From: Leptospira bouyouniensis
Lineage (GTDB): Bacteria > Spirochaetota > Leptospiria > Leptospirales > Leptospiraceae
Direction: 5' to 3'
Length of the DNA: 64,000 nucleotides
NCBI RefSeq assembly: GCF_004769525.1
Contig: NZ_RQFT01000003.1
Coordinates: forward strand, 434,001 to 498,000
Shown: one piece after another, positions 62,523-64,000 of the stretch
Numbering within the stretch: the stretch's first letter is position 1
Layout: every line of letters begins with the position of its first letter
Position numbers and translations under genes: made by a program
Notes under the pieces: generated by a model
What the model was told of the DNA's origin: nothing
The model's input: only the letters and a program-made list of their open reading frames with translations
Database searches by the model: none

Positions 62523-64000
62523 TAAACTATTGTTTTGTAATGCAACCAATGGTTGGATGGAACTGAAATATCCCATTCTTCCCGTTTCCATTTTCGTTTA
62601 CCAAGATACTCTTTAATCGTTTCATTTATTAAAGTTTCATCGTAAAAAACAAAACTATCTCTTGAATAAATTGTTTTTAAGTACGTCTCAGTTGGGATTT
62701 CTAATTCACCCGGTATAAATTCTAAAATATCCAAGTCCTTTCGTTTCGATTTGAGATAAAAATAAGGATCAGGTAAACTTTGAAGGTAAACTGCCTTTGA
62801 TTTGGACAATCTTCTTTCTATTTTTTGGAAGTGTGAAGTTAAGATTTCATCAGAATTCGATTTGGACCAATGGATATTTGTCATAGAAACCATTGCAATC
62901 AAAGAAACCGAAATACCAACCAAAGGCAATCGATTCAAAATGGTTTTTTCTTCCACTAACATTGCCATACCCATAGATAATGGGAATACAATATGGTATA
63001 CATACCATCCTTCTGAAGATGTGTACAATGCTGCAAAAACGGAGATCGTCCAAATCCAGAATAAAAGCCATGAATTCGAAAGTTTGTCTTTTTGTCGGAA
63101 CTGTTTGAATGTCAGATACGATAAAAATGATAACTGGATAAGAATAATAAATAATCGAATTTTTGGAAATCCGAAACCAAAAGAAAAGATTTTGATTTTA
63201 TCAAACAATGTAAATGTATTGAGTAGATTTTGTTTTCTTGTGAGTTGTGCTCCAAATTGAATTTGGAACCAATCCCAATTTGGATGAATGTAGGTAAACC
63301 AACAAAGTATTGGAATGATTCCACCTAACAAAAACCATACTATATTTTTGATATCAAAGTTCTTATAAACTAAGTACAAGGTTACAAGTCCAAATGATGC
63401 TCCGATCGGATGGGAAAGTGCAGACAATGATAATAAGATTCCAGCAAAAAAAGGATTCCATTTATTATTTTTTTTGTTCGTGGCAAATAATAAGCTGATG
63501 ATAAAGAAAAAAGCAGTGAGTGCTTCCATCCTTGCAACTGTTCCAAAACGGAATATAAGCGGCTCCCAAAGCACACTAACAAAAGCAACTTGGGCTGCTA
63601 CGTCTGAAATGTGAAACCTTTTTAACAAAAAGTAAAAACTAAGTGCTGTCAAATAAACAATACAAACATTCGCTATGCGAAGCGTTAATAATGAATCAGG
63701 GAAAATGGATAATGAAAAACCAGAAAATAATAGATAAAGAGGAGGCATCCACAGTGTTTTGGATTCCATTCCTGGAATGAGTCCAGAAAGAACTTCGGTT
63801 TTGAAATGTCCGTTGGTCGCAAACGAAGTCGAAGGGGAATAAAACAAAACTTCATCAGGCCATACAACAGGTAATACACCTAAGTTGATGGCAACTTGGA
63901 CGAAGAATAGAAGGGATATGCAAATAAACGAGGCGTAAGCCACGTTCCGACTACTTTGAGAGAGAGTTAACGGCTTCTTGTTCCGTTTCGAAAACTTCAA
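62510..64000 (-). CDS. GT-C glycosyltransferase (ArnT/PMT_2-like), 5' end at window edge
   Basis: At least 496 residues, running off the right edge. The first visible codon is TTG, and the following KFSKRNKKPLTL is a basic cytoplasmic N-terminus before the first helix, so most of the protein is probably present. About ten to twelve membrane helices are seen. VVWPDEVLFYSPS carries the acidic Asp-Glu of GT-C enzymes in the first extracytoplasmic loop, and LWMPPLYLLF follows, as in PMT_2/GT39/GT83 families. It uses a lipid-linked sugar to modify lipid or protein at the periplasmic face. The acceptor is unknown. Confidence 0.82.
   Translation of the reverse strand: MKFSKRNKKPLTLSQSSRNVAYASFICISLLFFVQVAINLGVLPVVWPDEVLFYSPSTSFATNGHFKTEVLSGLIPGMESKTLWMPPLYLLFSGFSLSIFPDSLLTLRIANVCIVYLTALSFYFLLKRFHISDVAAQVAFVSVLWEPLIFRFGTVARMEALTAFFFIISLLFATNKKNNKWNPFFAGILLSLSALSHPIGASFGLVTLYLVYKNFDIKNIVWFLLGGIIPILCWFTYIHPNWDWFQIQFGAQLTRKQNLLNTFTLFDKIKIFSFGFGFPKIRLFIILIQLSFLSYLTFKQFRQKDKLSNSWLLFWIWTISVFAALYTSSEGWYVYHIVFPLSMGMAMLVEEKTILNRLPLVGISVSLIAMVSMTNIHWSKSNSDEILTSHFQKIERRLSKSKAVYLQSLPDPYFYLKSKRKDLDILEFIPGELEIPTETYLKTIYSRDSFVFYDETLINETIKEYLGKRKWKREEWDISVPSNHWLHYKTIVYTRQ

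Overview
The window is a chromosomal segment of a spirochaete, most probably a Leptospira of the saprophytic (L. biflexa-like) group. The reasons are the low G+C content, the many predicted lipoproteins with relaxed spirochaetal lipoboxes, and several Leptospira-type families (a phasin-related small protein, a TIGR04452-like lipoprotein, membrane-anchored class III cyclase and SpoIIE/PP2C proteins). This assignment is inferred from protein character, not from a marker gene. Almost all DNA is coding. Genes are short-spaced, many overlap by ATGA or GTGA, and I see no insertion sequence, prophage or CRISPR array.

Layout: 1-900 holds the tail of one gene, then a gene-free stretch with a ~180-bp direct repeat that copies the 3' end of a tRNA-Gly. 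971-9658 carries an M32 carboxypeptidase, a FliG-like mini-protein, a CPBP protease, a LysM/M23 peptidase and a set matching the levulinate/4-hydroxyacyl-CoA (lvaC-lvaA-lvaB) genes plus a histidine phosphatase. 9679-20111 holds rppH-acyP-aldo/keto reductase, sixA, tRNA-Pro, a phasin-like protein, a paraoxonase-like lipoprotein, ruvC and a probable methylsuccinyl-CoA dehydrogenase. 20135-26478 has a three-gene lipoprotein/serine hydrolase/START operon, a methyltransferase and a TerB plus DUF2207/Tim44 pair. 26599-30907 is metG-adenylate cyclase-HisI-like-rhodanese. 31994-38367 has a GAF-alpha/beta hydrolase fusion, thyX and a FecR/CxxCH-barrel-DsbD operon.

38427-43424 has a nitronate monooxygenase, a 7TM PP2C phosphatase and a zinc alcohol dehydrogenase. 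43523-50466 is a tight six-gene operon: helical secreted protein, rhomboid protease, atypical MDR dehydrogenase, an 816-aa S-adenosylhomocysteine-hydrolase-like protein, Nudix hydrolase and a membrane-anchored nitrilase-like protein without the catalytic Cys. This is the best candidate here for an undescribed system. 50566-64000 holds a WD40-like lipoprotein, prfA, a kexin-type protease with a separately encoded propeptide-like partner, a response regulator-CheC-hybrid kinase module, a MORN lipoprotein, metF, an SDR, birA, coaX and a GT-C glycosyltransferase running off the window.

Two themes recur. The first is CoA-thioester metabolism (LvaC-like and Mcd-like dehydrogenases, phasin-like protein, biotin ligase, pantothenate kinase), consistent with a fatty-acid-using spirochaete. 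The second is divergent paralogues of core enzymes (HisI-like, AHCY-like, nitrilase-like, FliG-like) that have lost or moved key residues and sit in operons suggesting new roles. All family calls are by reading motifs; no database search was run.
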